From Butyrivibrio fibrisolvens (GTDB taxonomy: Bacteria > Bacillota > Clostridia > Lachnospirales > Lachnospiraceae), in the NCBI RefSeq assembly GCF_023206215.1, contig NZ_CP065800.1, positions 3,224,001 to 3,288,000 of the forward strand: a stretch of 64,000 nt of DNA. Direction: 5' to 3'. The notes beneath the pieces are model-generated. The model worked only from the letters and a program-made list of their open reading frames with translations. It was not told the DNA's origin and ran no database searches. Shown one piece after another: positions 17,715 to 27,716 of the stretch. Within the stretch, counting starts at the first letter, position 1; each line of letters starts with the position of its first letter. Position numbers and translations under genes: made by a program.

Positions 17715-19133
17715 TCAAAAAGCAAACTTCTCTTCAAAGAACTTATCAAGCTCTGCGATAGGCCATCTTACATTGCCTTCAGAGTACTCGATCTGCTTCA
17801 TGGTATCACGCTCACGAATTGTTACGCAGTGATCTTCTTCAGAATCAAAGTCATAAGCTATGCAGAAAGGAGTTCCGATCTCATCCTGTCTTCTGTATCT
17901 CTTACCGATAGATCCGCGATCGTCATACTCGCAGTTCCACTTCTTGGAAAGCTGGTCAAATACCTTCTCAGCATTCTCTGAAAGCTTCTTGGAGATAGGA
18001 AGAACAGCGATCTTAACAGGAGCAAGAACAGGATGAAAGTGCATAACTGTTCTTACATCGCCGCCCTCAATTTCCTCTTCATCATATGCTGCGCACAGGA
18101 ATGCAAGAGCAACACGGTCTGCACCAAGTGAAGGCTCGATAACATAAGGGATATAACGCTCTTTTTTCTCTTCATCAAAATATGTAAGATCCTGAGCTGA
18201 TGTTGTCTGGTGCTGACTAAGGTCATAATCAGTTCTGTCAGCGATACCCCAAAGTTCACCCCAGCCAAATGGGAACTTGAACTCGATATCTGTTGTTCCC
18301 TTTGAATAGAATGCAAGCTCTTCAGGATCATGCTCACGAAGACGCATCTCATCTTCCTTCATACCAAGCTCAACAAGGAAGTCTCTGCAGAAATTCTTCC
18401 AATACTCATACCACTCAAGATCAGTTCCGGGCTCGCAGAAGAACTCAAGCTCCATCTGCTCGAACTCACGTGTTCTGAATGTGAAGTTACCAGGTGTGAT
18501 CTCGTTACGGAAGCTCTTACCGATCTGACCGATACCAAAAGGAAGCTTCTTACGAGTTGTACGCTGTACATTCTTGAAGTTTACGAATATACCCTGTGCT
18601 GTCTCAGGACGAAGGTATACAGTATTCTTAGCATCCTCAGTTACACCCTGGAATGTCTTGAACATAAGGTTGAACTGACGGATATCAGTAAAATTGTGCT
18701 TGCCACATGAAGGGCAAGGAACATTATTATCGTTAATGAAATCCATCATCTGCTGCTGGCTCCAGCCGTCAACTGATGACTCAAGTGTGATATTGTTCTC
18801 AGCAGCAAAATCCTCAATGATCTTATCTGCTCTAAAACGCTCATGGCACTCCTTACAGTCCATCAAAGGATCAGAGAAGCCGGCAAGATGTCCTGATGCA
18901 ACCCAAGTCTGAGGGTTCATAAGAATCGCGCAATCAACACCTACATTGTATTTGTTCTCCTGAACGAATTTCTTCCACCATGCCTTCTTGACATTATTTT
19001 TGAATTCAACACCAAGTGGACCGTAATCCCAAGTATTTGCAAGACCTCCGTAAATCTCAGAACCGGGGAAAATAAATCCTCTGCCCTTAGCCAGTGCAAT
19101 TACTTTGTCCATTGTCTTCTCTTCTGCTTTCAT
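17715..19133 (-). CDS. glyS: glycyl-tRNA synthetase, dimeric type
   Basis: Single-chain class II synthetase of 472 residues that charges tRNA-Gly. Family motifs are [17 protein letters not shown] near the N-terminus, a zinc-like CPSCGKHNF, the [15 protein letters not shown] motif, [17 protein letters not shown], and [16 protein letters not shown]. The C-terminal anticodon-binding domain contains [13 protein letters not shown] and [20 protein letters not shown]. This is the alpha2 (eukaryote-like) form, not the GlyQ-GlyS tetramer. The start at 19133 has AGGAG 9 nt upstream; a second Met seven codons in is less favoured. Confidence 0.97.
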   Translation of the reverse strand: MKAEEKTMDKVIALAKGRGFIFPGSEIYGGLANTWDYGPLGVEFKNNVKKAWWKKFVQENKYNVGVDCAILMNPQTWVASGHLAGFSDPLMDCKECHERFRADKIIEDFAAENNITLESSVDGWSQQQMMDFINDNNVPCPSCGKHNFTDIRQFNLMFKTFQGVTEDAKNTVYLRPETAQGIFVNFKNVQRTTRKKLPFGIGQIGKSFRNEITPGNFTFRTREFEQMELEFFCEPGTDLEWYEYWKNFCRDFLVELGMKEDEMRLREHDPEELAFYSKGTTDIEFKFPFGWGELWGIADRTDYDLSQHQTTSAQDLTYFDEEKKERYIPYVIEPSLGADRVALAFLCAAYDEEEIEGGDVRTVMHFHPVLAPVKIAVLPISKKLSENAEKVFDQLSKKWNCEYDDRGSIGKRYRRQDEIGTPFCIAYDFDSEEDHCVTIRERDTMKQIEYSEGNVRWPIAELDKFFEEKFAF

Positions 19134-19160
19134 TTCCTTAATCTCCTGTATCTTTATTCG

Positions 19161-19784
19161 TTAATCTGCTTTCAGTACAATATAACACAAATCGTCCTTA
19201 GTTGCAGATAAATCTACGTTTTTACTACCATTAAAAGAGCTCCCTTCAGGAGCATAAGCTATTTTGCCATAGGAATAGAATCCTATCTTCTCATTCATGA
19301 CAATAACTGTCTGATCCTCTGAGATAAGCTTAACATCTATCTTCTGACCCTTAGAATCAACCAGTGTAGACGGAAGGCTGTATCCAAGTGCCTTCATATC
19401 TTTATAAGAGCCATAGAAAAGAGTAACCTGATTAAAATCCGCATAAGAAGCCGTATCCTTATATGTCATTGTGACACGTACATTCTTATCTTCAGTTACG
19501 GCATCCTGAAAAGTAATAAGATCCTTACCTTTGGTTGAATTGTACTCATTGACTTGACTTTCAATATCAGTTTTCAATTCACCCAGATCATAGTAAGGTG
19601 CCGAGAAATCCTCGACTATAGTACTTATTACCTGTCCGTCCTTGCCCACATATACGGCAGTGCTATCAGACTTAGTAACATCCATACTCTTACCGCATCC
19701 GGTCAGTGCAACTGCCATAAACACGGCTGCACAGATTATCTTACGTATATGAAGTTTATAACTATTATCCGCACAATTAACCAT
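19161..19784 (-). CDS. hypothetical lipoprotein
   Basis: Secreted lipoprotein of 207 residues, family not recognised. The start is at 19784 (MVNCADNS) with GAGG 6 nt upstream; an upstream in-frame extension of 66 codons has no ribosome site and unlikely composition. The signal peptide runs to the lipobox LTGC, so Cys30 should be lipidated. The mature part has alternating beta-strand-like segments (RVTMTYKDTASYADFNQVTLFYGSY) and may form a small beta-rich domain. It is 27 bp upstream of glyS on the same strand. Its leader contains copy 1 of a repeat that also precedes the malic-enzyme leader and partly the gntR gene. Confidence 0.8.
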   Translation of the reverse strand: MVNCADNSYKLHIRKIICAAVFMAVALTGCGKSMDVTKSDSTAVYVGKDGQVISTIVEDFSAPYYDLGELKTDIESQVNEYNSTKGKDLITFQDAVTEDKNVRVTMTYKDTASYADFNQVTLFYGSYKDMKALGYSLPSTLVDSKGQKIDVKLISEDQTVIVMNEKIGFYSYGKIAYAPEGSSFNGSKNVDLSATKDDLCYIVLKAD

Positions 19785-19788
19785 ACTT

Positions 19789-19843
19789 AACCTCATGTCG
19801 CGATCATAGCGAGTTACTATTGGCTGAAATTGGTGGAGCTCGC
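19789..19843 (-). repeat. leader repeat carrying a Shine-Dalgarno, copy 1
   Basis: About 55 bp similar to 54961-55015 and partly to 57281-57305. Read toward the gene it runs GCGAGCTCCAC ... ACTCGCTATGATC ... CATGAGGTT. The conserved GAGG at its 3' edge is the ribosome site of the lipoprotein gene at 19784. Outer GCGAG/CTCGC bases can pair. Confidence 0.6.
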
Positions 19844-20053
19844 GGCACCAATTCGCTATGCCTGCTGTCTTTCCTAATGATGAATAAACTCTAAAAGTCC
19901 GTAATATGGCCCTTAGCTCTTCTTTTATATATTCACAGCGCCAAAAATGCGCGCAGAATGCGCACTTATGTAATATCTTCATGTGAATACATACATTACA
20001 TGATTATAATAGAGCCATGACCTTTTTTCAACTTTTTTAAAGTTTAGTCATGG

Positions 20054-20737
20054 TCATATAAGTTCACGTTCCACGGTGCTTAATATTTCAAGGCTTTTGA
20101 GCTGCCTGTCAACAAAATGTTCCCGATACATCCTTGTTATATCTATCAGCTCTTTAAGTGCCTGATCGCTTAGTCTGAATGTAAAAAGACTTTTTAGATC
20201 AGAACCGCTTATATGCTGCATTGCAAGCTTTACTGCATCGCTATAGCCTCTGTTTTCAGGAACTCCCGGATATTGACCATCAATAACAAGTGCCCGAAGT
20301 TCAAATATACATCTGACAAGCCTCTTATCAAAAGCATCTTTGGTAAGAGCAGTAAGTGAAAGATATAAAAGCTTTAATAGCTCAGTCTCATCGCTGTTTT
20401 CCGTCGCATAATAATCCGCCAGTTCCAGAAGATAAGTTCCATAGCAGGTATCTTCCAGATTCCGGCGGAAAGGTTCGAAATAATTGATGATATCTGTTTC
20501 AATTATATTGTAGGAACTTTTCCCTTCGTATAAAGTAAAAGTTCCATAGCAAAATGGTTCGACATTGCCGGAAAGCTTGCCTCCCGGCTTTCTTGCGCCT
20601 CTTGCAAAAGCACTGATCTTGCCACGCTCCATAGTAATGATCGTAACAGTAAAATCATATTCACCAACAGGCCTGTGCTTTATGACAATGCCGTTTACAG
20701 TAAGTCTGTTGTCCTGATCAAATGTCTCTTTCATCAT
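20054..20737 (-). CDS. recO: DNA repair protein RecO
   Basis: RecFOR-pathway annealing and loading protein of about 227 residues. The N-terminal OB fold begins TVNGIVIKHRPVGEYDFTVTI and contains ISAFARGARKPGGKLSGNVEPF, the family hallmark. A helical C-domain follows (LLELADYYATE, RCIFELRALVIDGQYPG). The four-cysteine zinc site of many RecO proteins is not visible; only an isolated Cys remains. The gene overlaps the end of era by about 20 bp. A TTG at 20743 is possible, but the tandem ATGs at 20737 and 20734 are more likely starts; none has a strong ribosome site, which suggests coupling to era. Confidence 0.9.
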   Translation of the reverse strand: MMKETFDQDNRLTVNGIVIKHRPVGEYDFTVTIITMERGKISAFARGARKPGGKLSGNVEPFCYGTFTLYEGKSSYNIIETDIINYFEPFRRNLEDTCYGTYLLELADYYATENSDETELLKLLYLSLTALTKDAFDKRLVRCIFELRALVIDGQYPGVPENRGYSDAVKLAMQHISGSDLKSLFTFRLSDQALKELIDITRMYREHFVDRQLKSLEILSTVERELI

Positions 20738-21644
20738 AGCCAAAATGCTTCATCTGCGAACTGTCATCTCTCCAGTTCTTACGAACTTTAACCCACAGTT
20801 TCAAATTAACCTTGCACTGAGTCATATCTTCAATATCAACTCTGGCCTGGCTTCCAATCTTTTTGAGCATAGCACCGCCCTTACCTATGACTATTCCTTT
20901 ATGAGAATCCCTTTCACAGATAATGGTAGCGTCTATATCCAGAAGCGGCAGACCGTCGTCAGACAGATAGCCTTCTCTTTCTCTCATTCTCTCAATAGTA
21001 ACAGCGATTCCATGCGGAACTTCATCCTGAAGGAGTCTAAGAGCCTTTTCACGGATTATCTCAGCTGCAATATCACGCTCAGGTTCCTCTGTTACAGTAT
21101 CCTCATCATAAAGAGCAGGACCATATGGAAGATATTTGCATATAACATCCATAAGGGTATCGAGATTCTCTTTTTTCCTAGCTGAAACAGGAACTATATC
21201 AGAAAAGTTCAGCTCACTTTTGTAAGCATCTATGAACTTTGGCAACTGGTCCTTTTTGACTGTATCAATCTTATTGATAACAAGAACTACAGGCTGTTTG
21301 CATCTTTTGAGCTGCTTAATGATATATTTTTCACCTTGTCCTATGAAATCTGTCGGCTCTACAAGCCACAGAATCATATCAGCATCTTCCAGAGTCTTCT
21401 GAGCTATGTGAAGCATATAAGATCCAAGCTTATTCTTGGTCTCATGTATACCCGGCGTATCAACGAAGATCATCTGACAGCGATCATCCGTATATACTGT
21501 TTGAATACGTCCTCTGGTAGTCTGGGGCTTATTGGAGGTGATGGCTATCTTCTGGCCTATCATATTGTTCATAAGAGTGGACTTACCAACATTAGGACGC
21601 CCAACCAGTGCTATAAATCCTGTTTTAAAACTATTACTATCCAT
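20718..21644 (-). CDS. era: GTPase Era
   Basis: Essential ribosome-assembly GTPase of 308 residues that binds the 3' end of 16S rRNA. The P-loop is GRPNVGKST (15-23), the G3 motif DTPGIHE and the G4 motif NKID. The effector region holds TSNKPQTTRGRI. The C-terminal KH domain contains GIVIGKGGAMLKKIG. The start at 21644 (MDSNSFK) has AGGAAA 8 nt upstream; a GTG two codons earlier is too close to that site. It begins 18 bp after the M16 peptidase stop and overlaps recO at its end, so the three genes form an operon. Confidence 0.97.
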   Translation of the reverse strand: MDSNSFKTGFIALVGRPNVGKSTLMNNMIGQKIAITSNKPQTTRGRIQTVYTDDRCQMIFVDTPGIHETKNKLGSYMLHIAQKTLEDADMILWLVEPTDFIGQGEKYIIKQLKRCKQPVVLVINKIDTVKKDQLPKFIDAYKSELNFSDIVPVSARKKENLDTLMDVICKYLPYGPALYDEDTVTEEPERDIAAEIIREKALRLLQDEVPHGIAVTIERMREREGYLSDDGLPLLDIDATIICERDSHKGIVIGKGGAMLKKIGSQARVDIEDMTQCKVNLKLWVKVRKNWRDDSSQMKHFGYDERDI

Positions 21645-21662
21645 AAACACACTTTCCTGTTA

Positions 21663-24581
21663 TCAGAGTTCTTCGACTTTGTCAAAAAGATCTCTGTGCT
21701 GATTAATCTTTTCACTTGTACCAACTACGCAGATACTGTTATCTTCTTCAAAAGCATCTACATAATCTGCAAGCTTCCTGATATCCTCTACAGTTACATC
21801 AAGTATCTGGTCACGATGCTCCTGAAGCTTATCAATATCTACATGGCACATGTAAGCCATAAGGCCATAAGAGCCTTTTGCGCTAGGTGTCTTAGGTGTA
21901 TCAAGCTCTCCTATCGCACCTATAACAAATCCTGTAAGTGTACGCTCATCTGCTTCATAATTCCTTACAAAATCAGAAACCTGACGGAACACATCAAGAC
22001 TTCTCTTAAGATGAGGATCTCTATAAGTTACAAAATATGAGTCTCCATTAGGAGAAGCTCCGCCCATAACGCCGTATGCTCCACCCTTTACACGGATATT
22101 GTTCCACAAAAAGTCATATCCCATCATAACCTGAAGGACACGAAGCGCTCCTGTATACTCAAGTCCGTTCTTTCTAAAGTTGCCCGCAAGCGCAGTATAC
22201 TGAACCTGCCCCGGAGTCTTGAACGCATCATTGCTCTTTACAGGTACAAATTCAAGTCGGCCCTTCTGACAATCCTGAGTATAAAGGTTATCAGCAAATT
22301 CAGCCACCTTCGCTTCTATCTGGCCGTAGTTCTTCTTATCTGTAGTAAAGCTTACAAGAAGATTCTCTTTACGGAAAAGAGTCTTCATAAGCTCAGAAAG
22401 CTTTTCAACAAGCTCTTTGTGAGCAGCCTCATCATAATGCTTAGCATACTTTTGAACAAGGCGATATCCTGTTATACCGGACAGATTCTCAGAAACATTG
22501 CCTGTCTTAGAGAATCCCGCTGCAGCATGAAGAGCAGCAGCACGATGTCCTGCCGTCTGAAGATCTGCTTCCATATGTGACATCTTCTCATCAAGGATCT
22601 CCTTCATACGCTTCATATCATCGATTTTTGAAGTCCTTATGATCTCAGTTGCAAGATCAAATGCATGATCTATATTTGAAGGAAGGACCTTGACTGCAAT
22701 TTCAAAAGTTGTAGCGAATTTTGACAGATCACGTCTGTCAGAGTAAGTACCGATACTTGCTGTGAATCCGCCTGTTTTCATGTTGATCTCATTATAAAGA
22801 TCTCCATAAGAATAATTCTTGGTATCTACAAGTCCAAGTACAGACTTAAGGATTCCTGAATATTTAAACAGTTCATAAGGAACATCTTCCATTCGAAATA
22901 CGAAGTTAAGATAATCTATACCATTTGTAAAAATATCATGGAATAAGAGTATATTATCCCCAACCTTCTTTTCCTCATAGATGAAAGGCTCTACGTTTCT
23001 TCTAAGATCCTTTCTTGTAAGCATAGGAATCTTCTTGAGATTCTCTTCCAAGTCAGGAGCTTCCTGATATTCCTTAAGCTCGGCAGTTTCGCGAACGATT
23101 CTGTCTATATCTTCCTTAGTAAGGCTTTCCTTATACTTTTGAAGCTCTGCAGATTTTGCAGCTTCTTTTTCTTCATTAAGGCCCTTTACAGGATTCATGA
23201 TAAACATACTTGAATGAGTATTATCTAGAAGATATTCCTGTATAAGTCTTTCGAAGTAATCGCCTTCTATCTCATCTCTAAGTGCTTTATAGGTATCTCC
23301 TGCTTCGATATGAATAAAAGGCTTCATGTCGTCATAGAGCCAGCTGTCAAGGACCTGAAGTCCATATAAAAGTCCCTTAGGGAATCTTCCAAAGTCCGCT
23401 TCTCTGTACTTAAACTCATCTACGTTGATGGCAGCTTCAAGAGCCTTCTTATCAAGGCCTTCCTTAACTGTCTTTTCAAGGCACTCAATGATTGTCTGTT
23501 TGAAAAGATCTGCCTGATCAGCATTTGCATTCTTGGCAATTACAGAGAAAAATGGCTGAAGTACACCATTTTCATATTCGCTGTAGACATCTTTACCAAT
23601 ACCCTTATCAATAAGAGCCTTCTTAAGAACAGCGCCGGGTGCAGAAACAAGACAATAATCAAGAACATCAAATGCCACATAGAGCTTTCTGTCAAGGCTT
23701 GTTCCAACAGACCAGTTCATAGTCAGATATGTATTATCTTTAAGATCATCTGTCTTAAGAATGGAATAGTCCTTGTGAACAACAGACTGCTTCTCAAAAG
23801 GCTTCTGCATCTTGATACTTGAATCAATATCAAGATGATCAAAATGTGACAGATAATTCTCGTCTATATAAGTAAGCTTCGATACCATATCCATATTTCC
23901 ATACAGATAGATATAGCTGTTGGACGGATGATAATATCTTCTGTGGAAATCAAGATACTGCTCATATGTCAAAGAAGGAATAACGTCCGGATCACCGCCT
24001 GACTCAATATTATAAGTATTGTCAGGATAAAGAGAGTTCATGATACCCTTATCAAGAATATCATCCGGTGATGAATAAGCGCCCTTCATCTCGTTATATA
24101 CAACGCCGTTGATTTTAAGATCATCATCAGCGCTTTCCATCTCATAGTGCCAGCCTTCCTGCTTGAATATCTTATCTGTTTTATAAATATTGGGATAAAA
24201 AACAGCATCAAGATATACATGCATAAGATTCTGGAAGTCAGCATCATTGCAACTTGCTACAGGATATACAGTCTTATCCGGATATGTCATTGCATTAAGG
24301 AATGTATTAAGTGAACCCTTGGCAAGTTCGATAAAAGGATCCTTAACAGGAAAATCCCTTGATCCGCACAAAACTGTATGCTCAATGATATGCGCAACAC
24401 CTGTAGAATCTGTCGGAGGTGTACGGAAACCTATATAGAAAACCTTGTTTTCATCATCATTTGGTAAAAGAACTACACGAGCCCCTGTCTTTTTATGCTT
24501 TAAGATATAACTATCTGTTCCAAGGTCATCTATTCTTCTATGCTCTAAGACCTCGTAAGCAGTCAATTCATTAACTGTCAT
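21663..24581 (-). CDS. M16C zinc metallopeptidase, PreP/falcilysin-like
   Basis: Large soluble inverzincin of 972 residues, the bacterial counterpart of mitochondrial presequence protease, expected to degrade unstructured peptides in an enclosed chamber. The inverted zinc motif HxxEH is present as HIIEHTVLCGS in the N-terminal catalytic domain, followed by the FIELAKGSLNTFLNAMTYPDKT stretch typical of M16C. The central M16C-associated linker and a second pseudo-peptidase half are intact (QVMMGYDFLWNNIRVKGGAYG near the C-terminus). The length matches the family. It is the first gene of the operon with era and recO. No signal peptide is seen, so it is probably cytosolic. Confidence 0.93.
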   Translation of the reverse strand: MTVNELTAYEVLEHRRIDDLGTDSYILKHKKTGARVVLLPNDDENKVFYIGFRTPPTDSTGVAHIIEHTVLCGSRDFPVKDPFIELAKGSLNTFLNAMTYPDKTVYPVASCNDADFQNLMHVYLDAVFYPNIYKTDKIFKQEGWHYEMESADDDLKINGVVYNEMKGAYSSPDDILDKGIMNSLYPDNTYNIESGGDPDVIPSLTYEQYLDFHRRYYHPSNSYIYLYGNMDMVSKLTYIDENYLSHFDHLDIDSSIKMQKPFEKQSVVHKDYSILKTDDLKDNTYLTMNWSVGTSLDRKLYVAFDVLDYCLVSAPGAVLKKALIDKGIGKDVYSEYENGVLQPFFSVIAKNANADQADLFKQTIIECLEKTVKEGLDKKALEAAINVDEFKYREADFGRFPKGLLYGLQVLDSWLYDDMKPFIHIEAGDTYKALRDEIEGDYFERLIQEYLLDNTHSSMFIMNPVKGLNEEKEAAKSAELQKYKESLTKEDIDRIVRETAELKEYQEAPDLEENLKKIPMLTRKDLRRNVEPFIYEEKKVGDNILLFHDIFTNGIDYLNFVFRMEDVPYELFKYSGILKSVLGLVDTKNYSYGDLYNEINMKTGGFTASIGTYSDRRDLSKFATTFEIAVKVLPSNIDHAFDLATEIIRTSKIDDMKRMKEILDEKMSHMEADLQTAGHRAAALHAAAGFSKTGNVSENLSGITGYRLVQKYAKHYDEAAHKELVEKLSELMKTLFRKENLLVSFTTDKKNYGQIEAKVAEFADNLYTQDCQKGRLEFVPVKSNDAFKTPGQVQYTALAGNFRKNGLEYTGALRVLQVMMGYDFLWNNIRVKGGAYGVMGGASPNGDSYFVTYRDPHLKRSLDVFRQVSDFVRNYEADERTLTGFVIGAIGELDTPKTPSAKGSYGLMAYMCHVDIDKLQEHRDQILDVTVEDIRKLADYVDAFEEDNSICVVGTSEKINQHRDLFDKVEEL

Positions 24582-24734
24582 AAATACTATAATTCCCTTC
24601 TTTTTGTTCTCATATCATTATCTCCTCCCAAAGGAAAAGACTATATTAACTAATCATTGTCATTGATCATGTGGCGCTTAAGTTATTTCCAAAATATAAT
24701 CAGATCAAAAACATATAAACCAATATACGCTCGA

Positions 24735-26864
24735 TCAGAAAAGATCAAAATCATCTCCTGCAGAGACTTCAACATCAAATTCTCTGTTAGTGATGACTTT
24801 ACGTCCAACCTTCAGTTTGCCTGAAGGATTGTGCATCTTGGACATAGTGCGTCGCCTTTCAAGAAGCTCCTGTTTTCCAAGCCTTGGAAGCTCATCTTCT
24901 TCTGTATCCATAGGAACCACCATTCCTTCCGGAACAAAACGTGTGATCTTCTCATCATCAAATGAAGGATCCAAAGTACCTTTCAGTGATAAATCCAGGT
25001 CATCTGGCTTGTTAGCATCTGCTACTTTAATATCTGTAGTATTGTCTAATAAATCAGCGCCATTTTCAAGTACCTTAAGCGAATTGGGATCGTCTGACTG
25101 AATATCTTCAAGTTTCTGCCCTTTTACTATATTTTCTTTTTTCTGGTTATCCTCAGGTTCTCCTGCATTTTTATTCGAAGTATCTTTTTCAGCATCCTCT
25201 ATAGTATGTTCTTCTTCAGTTTTTTCTATAGACTGCTCATCTTCGGATTCTTCTGCAGTCTGTTTGATTTCCGATTTCTCTTTAGCCTGCTCGTCTTCAG
25301 ATTTGCCTACAGTCTGCTTATCTTCAGATCTTTCTATGGACTGCTCATCTTCGGATCCTTCTGCAGTCTGTTTGATTTCCGATTTCTCTTTAGCCTGCTC
25401 GTCTTCAGATTTGCCTACAGTCTGCTTATCTTCAGATCTTTCTGTGGACTGCTCAACTTCGGATCCTTCTGCAGTCTGCTGATCTTCAGATTTCTCTTCG
25501 TCGCCCTCAGCTTTGAGTGAATCATCCGCGCCTTCATCTAAAGGCTCGAACACAACTACATCTTCTTCATTTTCAGATGCATCATCAAAATCATCATTAC
25601 CAAACAACAGTTCAAAATCAGAAGTATCATACGAAGTAAACATGCAGGCAAGTCCTCCTCCGATCACTATAATGCACATAAGTGTCATCATTCTGAGTGT
25701 ATTAACGCCAGTCTCCCCCATCACAGGAGATACAATGCATACCAATAGTGCCGGAAGCATAACAGGCGCAAGACGTGTAGTCTTTTTATGGAAAAGAAAA
25801 GCAAATGACGAACAAAGCATGATTATAGCAAGTATAAGATACAAAACTGCGTAAACCGATGAGCTCGATTCGCCAATAACTTCAAAACTCTCTATCGAAA
25901 GAACATCTGCAAAATACTTGGAAGACCATCTGTAAAGTGCAGGTCCTATAACATCATATCCGTCCCACACTATCAAAGTCAGCATAAAGCCACAAACAGC
26001 TCCGGGGATAATACATGCAAAGCTCTTAAGCACCTCTTTTATCTTCTTAAATACAAAAAGAAGAAGCAGCATAGGGCTCCAGAACAGGATGGTTCCGGCA
26101 TCTATATAGAATAATGCACCAAGTCCGATTCCAAGTAAAAAATATAGTAAAAACCTGACTGCAGACTGACTTTTCTTTGCTCTTGTCATGTTTTTAAAAT
26201 ATATTGCCAAAAAGATAAGCTCAAGAGCAACGAAAATCTCAAAGAAAGAAGCTGCATCAAGTATATGAACCGTGATAAATGGCGGAAGGAACATAAGAAG
26301 AGACAGGACAATTATAGACGCAACCCGTCCGGTCATTATCCTCACTGCCACCCCTATAAGGATAAAAAAGATCATCCTTACAACTATCTGATATACTATG
26401 GCTGCTATCACGATATCTCCAGTGAAATACAGCACCGTTCTCATGATGACCAGATAAAAAAGCTTCCAGATAGAATCAGCTGTGATGATCCCTCCTTTTG
26501 TAACAGAAGCCGTTTCAAACAGCATTATGCCTGTCTTTATGTAAACTCCATCGTTATAGAGAATAACGCTTCTAAGAACTATCCCTCCAATAAGGACAAG
26601 TGCAAATAATATCAAGTAAATAAGATTAGAATTTAATTTTTTCCCCTGCATAAAGTAAACCGAAAGTCTGTCAATTAAAAAGGATACAACAAGACACGTG
26701 CCTGTCACCAGGGCTGTGAACAGCCCGGTAAAAAGCATCGTTTCAGTTGTATCCGAAGTAGGAAAGAGACCGGAATATAACCCAAATACAGCAATCAGTA
26801 ATACATTAAATGTAGCAAATAAAGCCCAGATAACATACGAAGATACATCCTTCTTCAGTATCAT
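24735..26864 (-). CDS. polytopic membrane protein with acidic repeat tail
   Basis: Protein of 709 residues in two parts. Residues 1-415 hold about eleven hydrophobic helices, with a charged extracytoplasmic loop after the third (YNDGVYIKTG) that recalls GT-C glycosyltransferases (inference only; no catalytic motif proven). Residues 420-709 are cytosolic, acidic and low in complexity. They include two full copies and a partial third copy of a 36-residue repeat (SEDKQTVGKSEDEQAKEKSE and neighbours) and end in conserved-looking short segments (LPRLGKQELLERRRTMSKM and AGDDFDLF). The ATG follows GGGGGA. It lies upstream of M16C-era-recO on the same strand and downstream of yebC. No function assigned. 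Confidence 0.75.
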   Translation of the reverse strand: MILKKDVSSYVIWALFATFNVLLIAVFGLYSGLFPTSDTTETMLFTGLFTALVTGTCLVVSFLIDRLSVYFMQGKKLNSNLIYLILFALVLIGGIVLRSVILYNDGVYIKTGIMLFETASVTKGGIITADSIWKLFYLVIMRTVLYFTGDIVIAAIVYQIVVRMIFFILIGVAVRIMTGRVASIIVLSLLMFLPPFITVHILDAASFFEIFVALELIFLAIYFKNMTRAKKSQSAVRFLLYFLLGIGLGALFYIDAGTILFWSPMLLLLFVFKKIKEVLKSFACIIPGAVCGFMLTLIVWDGYDVIGPALYRWSSKYFADVLSIESFEVIGESSSSVYAVLYLILAIIMLCSSFAFLFHKKTTRLAPVMLPALLVCIVSPVMGETGVNTLRMMTLMCIIVIGGGLACMFTSYDTSDFELLFGNDDFDDASENEEDVVVFEPLDEGADDSLKAEGDEEKSEDQQTAEGSEVEQSTERSEDKQTVGKSEDEQAKEKSEIKQTAEGSEDEQSIERSEDKQTVGKSEDEQAKEKSEIKQTAEESEDEQSIEKTEEEHTIEDAEKDTSNKNAGEPEDNQKKENIVKGQKLEDIQSDDPNSLKVLENGADLLDNTTDIKVADANKPDDLDLSLKGTLDPSFDDEKITRFVPEGMVVPMDTEEDELPRLGKQELLERRRTMSKMHNPSGKLKVGRKVITNREFDVEVSAGDDFDLF
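25225..25478. repeat. in-frame 108-bp tandem repeat
   Basis: Units at 25225-25332 and 25333-25440 are nearly identical, and a partial third runs from 25441 to 25478. The period of 108 bp is exactly 36 codons, so copy-number change keeps the frame of the acidic tail of the surrounding gene. Confidence 0.9.
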
Positions 26865-26916
26865 TTCCGATCCCCCATTTTTTGAATTTTAAGTCCCTAA
26901 ACCCTTATTAAAGTAA

Positions 26917-27657
26917 TCAGTCCTCGTCTGGCTCATCCCAGTTGTGATATACGTTCTGTACATCATCATCTTCATCAAGCATGTCAAGAATCCTTCTAAG
27001 GCACTTAACGTTCTCCTCGTCTGTAACCTGAACATAGTTCTGAGGAATCATAGTAACCTCTGCAGAAACAGTCTCAACCTTAGCATTGTTAAGAGCTTCA
27101 ACTACAGCCTGGAATGCATCAGGAGCTGTAAGGATCTCATAAGAATCCTCTTCTTCCTTGAAATCATCAGCGCCGGCATCAAGTACTGCCATCATAAGGT
27201 CATCAGCTGACATTGCGCACTCTTCCTTATCAATGATGATCTGACCCTTCTTATCGAACATGAAAGATACGCAACCAGGTGTTCCCATAGAACCCTTACC
27301 CTTTGTGAATGCGCTCTTTACATTAGCAGCTGTACGGTTTGTATTATCTGTAAGAGTCTCAACTATGATAGCTGTTCCGCCAGGACCGTATCCTTCATAA
27401 GTGAACGCCTTATAATCAACGCCTCCGTTCTCACCGGAAGCCTTCTTGATACCTCTTTCGATTGTATCGTTAGGAACGTTGTTGGCCTTAGCCTTTGCGA
27501 TTACTGTAGCAAGTTTGAAATTGTTAGACGGATCCGGACCGCCTTCCTTAACAGCAACTGCAATCTCACGTCCGATAACTGTGAAGATCTTACCCTTAGC
27601 AGCGTCGTTCTTCTCTTTCTTATGCTTGATGTTTGCAAATTTTGAATGTCCTGACAT
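26917..27657 (-). CDS. yebC: YebC/PmpR/TACO1 family protein
   Basis: Protein of 246 residues with the conserved start MSGHSKFANIKHKKEKNDAA and the motifs GPGGTAIIVETLTDN, GCVSFMFDKKG and MIPQNYV. Family members bind DNA or ribosomes. Recent work ties several of them to translation of proline-rich stretches (family knowledge); older annotations call them transcriptional regulators. The length is standard. AAAGG sits 8 nt before the ATG. The gene is flanked by the acidic-tail membrane protein and the CorC-like gene, all on the minus strand. Confidence 0.95.
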   Translation of the reverse strand: MSGHSKFANIKHKKEKNDAAKGKIFTVIGREIAVAVKEGGPDPSNNFKLATVIAKAKANNVPNDTIERGIKKASGENGGVDYKAFTYEGYGPGGTAIIVETLTDNTNRTAANVKSAFTKGKGSMGTPGCVSFMFDKKGQIIIDKEECAMSADDLMMAVLDAGADDFKEEEDSYEILTAPDAFQAVVEALNNAKVETVSAEVTMIPQNYVQVTDEENVKCLRRILDMLDEDDDVQNVYHNWDEPDED

Positions 27658-27716
27658 CTTTATAACCTTTCCTTTTCCTAAAATAAATATTATTACGAAG
27701 CTTTCAGCCTCGTGAT

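Noticed and set aside
21336..22040. A 234-residue plus-strand ORF
   Set aside because: It lies antisense to era and the M16 peptidase, has no ribosome site and reads as a low-complexity shadow rich in Ile, Ser and Cys.
25225..25478. CRISPR-like array from evenly spaced repeats
   Set aside because: Units are directly tandem with no spacers and encode an in-frame protein repeat. No other array was found.
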